Assembly (NCBI GenBank): GCA_946615785.1
Contig: CAMOIA010000123.1
Coordinates: forward strand, 1 to 5,437
Origin: an uncultured Clostridia bacterium
Lineage (GTDB): Bacteria > Bacillota > Clostridia > Christensenellales > Aristaeellaceae
Reading direction: 5' to 3'
DNA: 5,437 nucleotides
Below the pieces are notes generated by a model, which was not told the DNA's origin, did not search any database, and saw only the letters and a list, made by a program, of their open reading frames with translations. The translations under genes and the position numbers were made by a program. This document shows, piece by piece, positions 5,109 to 5,437 of this stretch (position 1 is the stretch's first letter; the number at the start of each line of letters is the position of its first letter).

Positions 5109-5437
5109 ATGAAACGCCTGCTGCCGCTGCTTTTGATGTTCCTGGCCCTCTTCATGGTCCATGCCGAGGGTGAGACCGTGAGCTACAAGGGACTCGTTAC
5201 CGCGGACTCAAACGCCATCTACGTCGATTTCGGCAGCGTTCAGGTGGACGATCTCGCCGCGCTGGAAGCGTTTCTCGACCGCCTTCCGAACCTGATGAAA
5301 TGCGACATGTTTGAAACGGTCATGAAACCGGAGTGGGCAGACGAGCTTTACAGGCGCTACTTCAACATCGAATTCGGCTGGACGTTTCACATCGAATGCA
5401 GCAACAAGCCGACCCACGTGATCCGCACGGACATGAC
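5109..5437 (+). CDS. Exported protein, possible leucine-rich-repeat protein, 3' end cut by window
   Basis: The frame is open from ATG 5109 to the right edge (109 residues seen). It has a strong Shine-Dalgarno, AAGGAGGT (5091-5098), about 11 nt upstream, and an extended -10 promoter. The N-terminus is a clear signal peptide: K2-R3, a hydrophobic core of Leu, Met and Phe at about 4-17, and a likely cleavage site V-H-A|E after residue 19. After it, DDLAALEAFLDRLPNL (47-62) has the Leu spacing of a leucine-rich-repeat unit, followed by KCDMFET and a helix (74-84) leading to FGWTFHI (89-95) and VIRTDM (104-109). This pattern is recalled from N-terminal parts of secreted clostridial leucine-rich-repeat proteins, but one repeat-like unit is thin evidence. 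It is transcribed away from pyk. Confidence 0.85.
   Translation, partial: MKRLLPLLLMFLALFMVHAEGETVSYKGLVTADSNAIYVDFGSVQVDDLAALEAFLDRLPNLMKCDMFETVMKPEWADELYRRYFNIEFGWTFHIECSNKPTHVIRTDM

Noticed and set aside
4790..5155. Minus-strand open frame of 121 codons across the pyk promoter, and a start near 4962 in the pyk leader
   Set aside because: It overlaps the pyk coding start in another frame, crosses both promoters, has no ribosome binding site and no recognisable motif.

Overview
The window is an ordinary-looking chromosomal stretch with five genes on the minus strand and one on the plus strand; the two outermost genes run off the window. Moderately high GC, strong AGGAGG-type ribosome binding sites, a short pyruvate kinase with a K+-dependent signature, and small exported proteins with Lys-rich signal peptides all suggest a Bacillota (Clostridia-like) bacterium, perhaps gut-associated. 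That placement is inference from style and homology recalled from memory, not from a marker gene.

Layout, read in the direction of minus-strand transcription (right to left): pyk, pyruvate kinase (4911 to 3490), with a clear promoter; a 136-residue P-loop NTPase of unknown role (3398 to 2988), with its own perfect -10 box; thrC, threonine synthase (2909 to 1428); a small four-helix membrane protein overlapping thrC by the ATGA tetranucleotide (1431 to 910); and a secreted protein of unknown function with its own promoter (769 off the left edge). On the plus strand, diverging from pyk, is the start of an exported protein (5109 off the right edge) that weakly resembles N-terminal regions of clostridial leucine-rich-repeat proteins.

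The two enzymes are central metabolism (last step of glycolysis; last step of threonine synthesis). No functional link among the neighbours can be proved from the sequence. The most interesting parts are regulatory. A strong intrinsic terminator lies between the P-loop gene and thrC, with its U-tract ending only 5 nt before the thrC Shine-Dalgarno, so thrC must be reached by read-through or attenuation. The -35 element of pyk is embedded between two GCGCGC blocks. The diverging gene also has an inverted repeat centred on its -35 region. A 17-bp perfect palindrome sits in the leader of the secreted protein gene. No RNA gene, mobile element, CRISPR array or obviously new defence or biosynthetic system was found.
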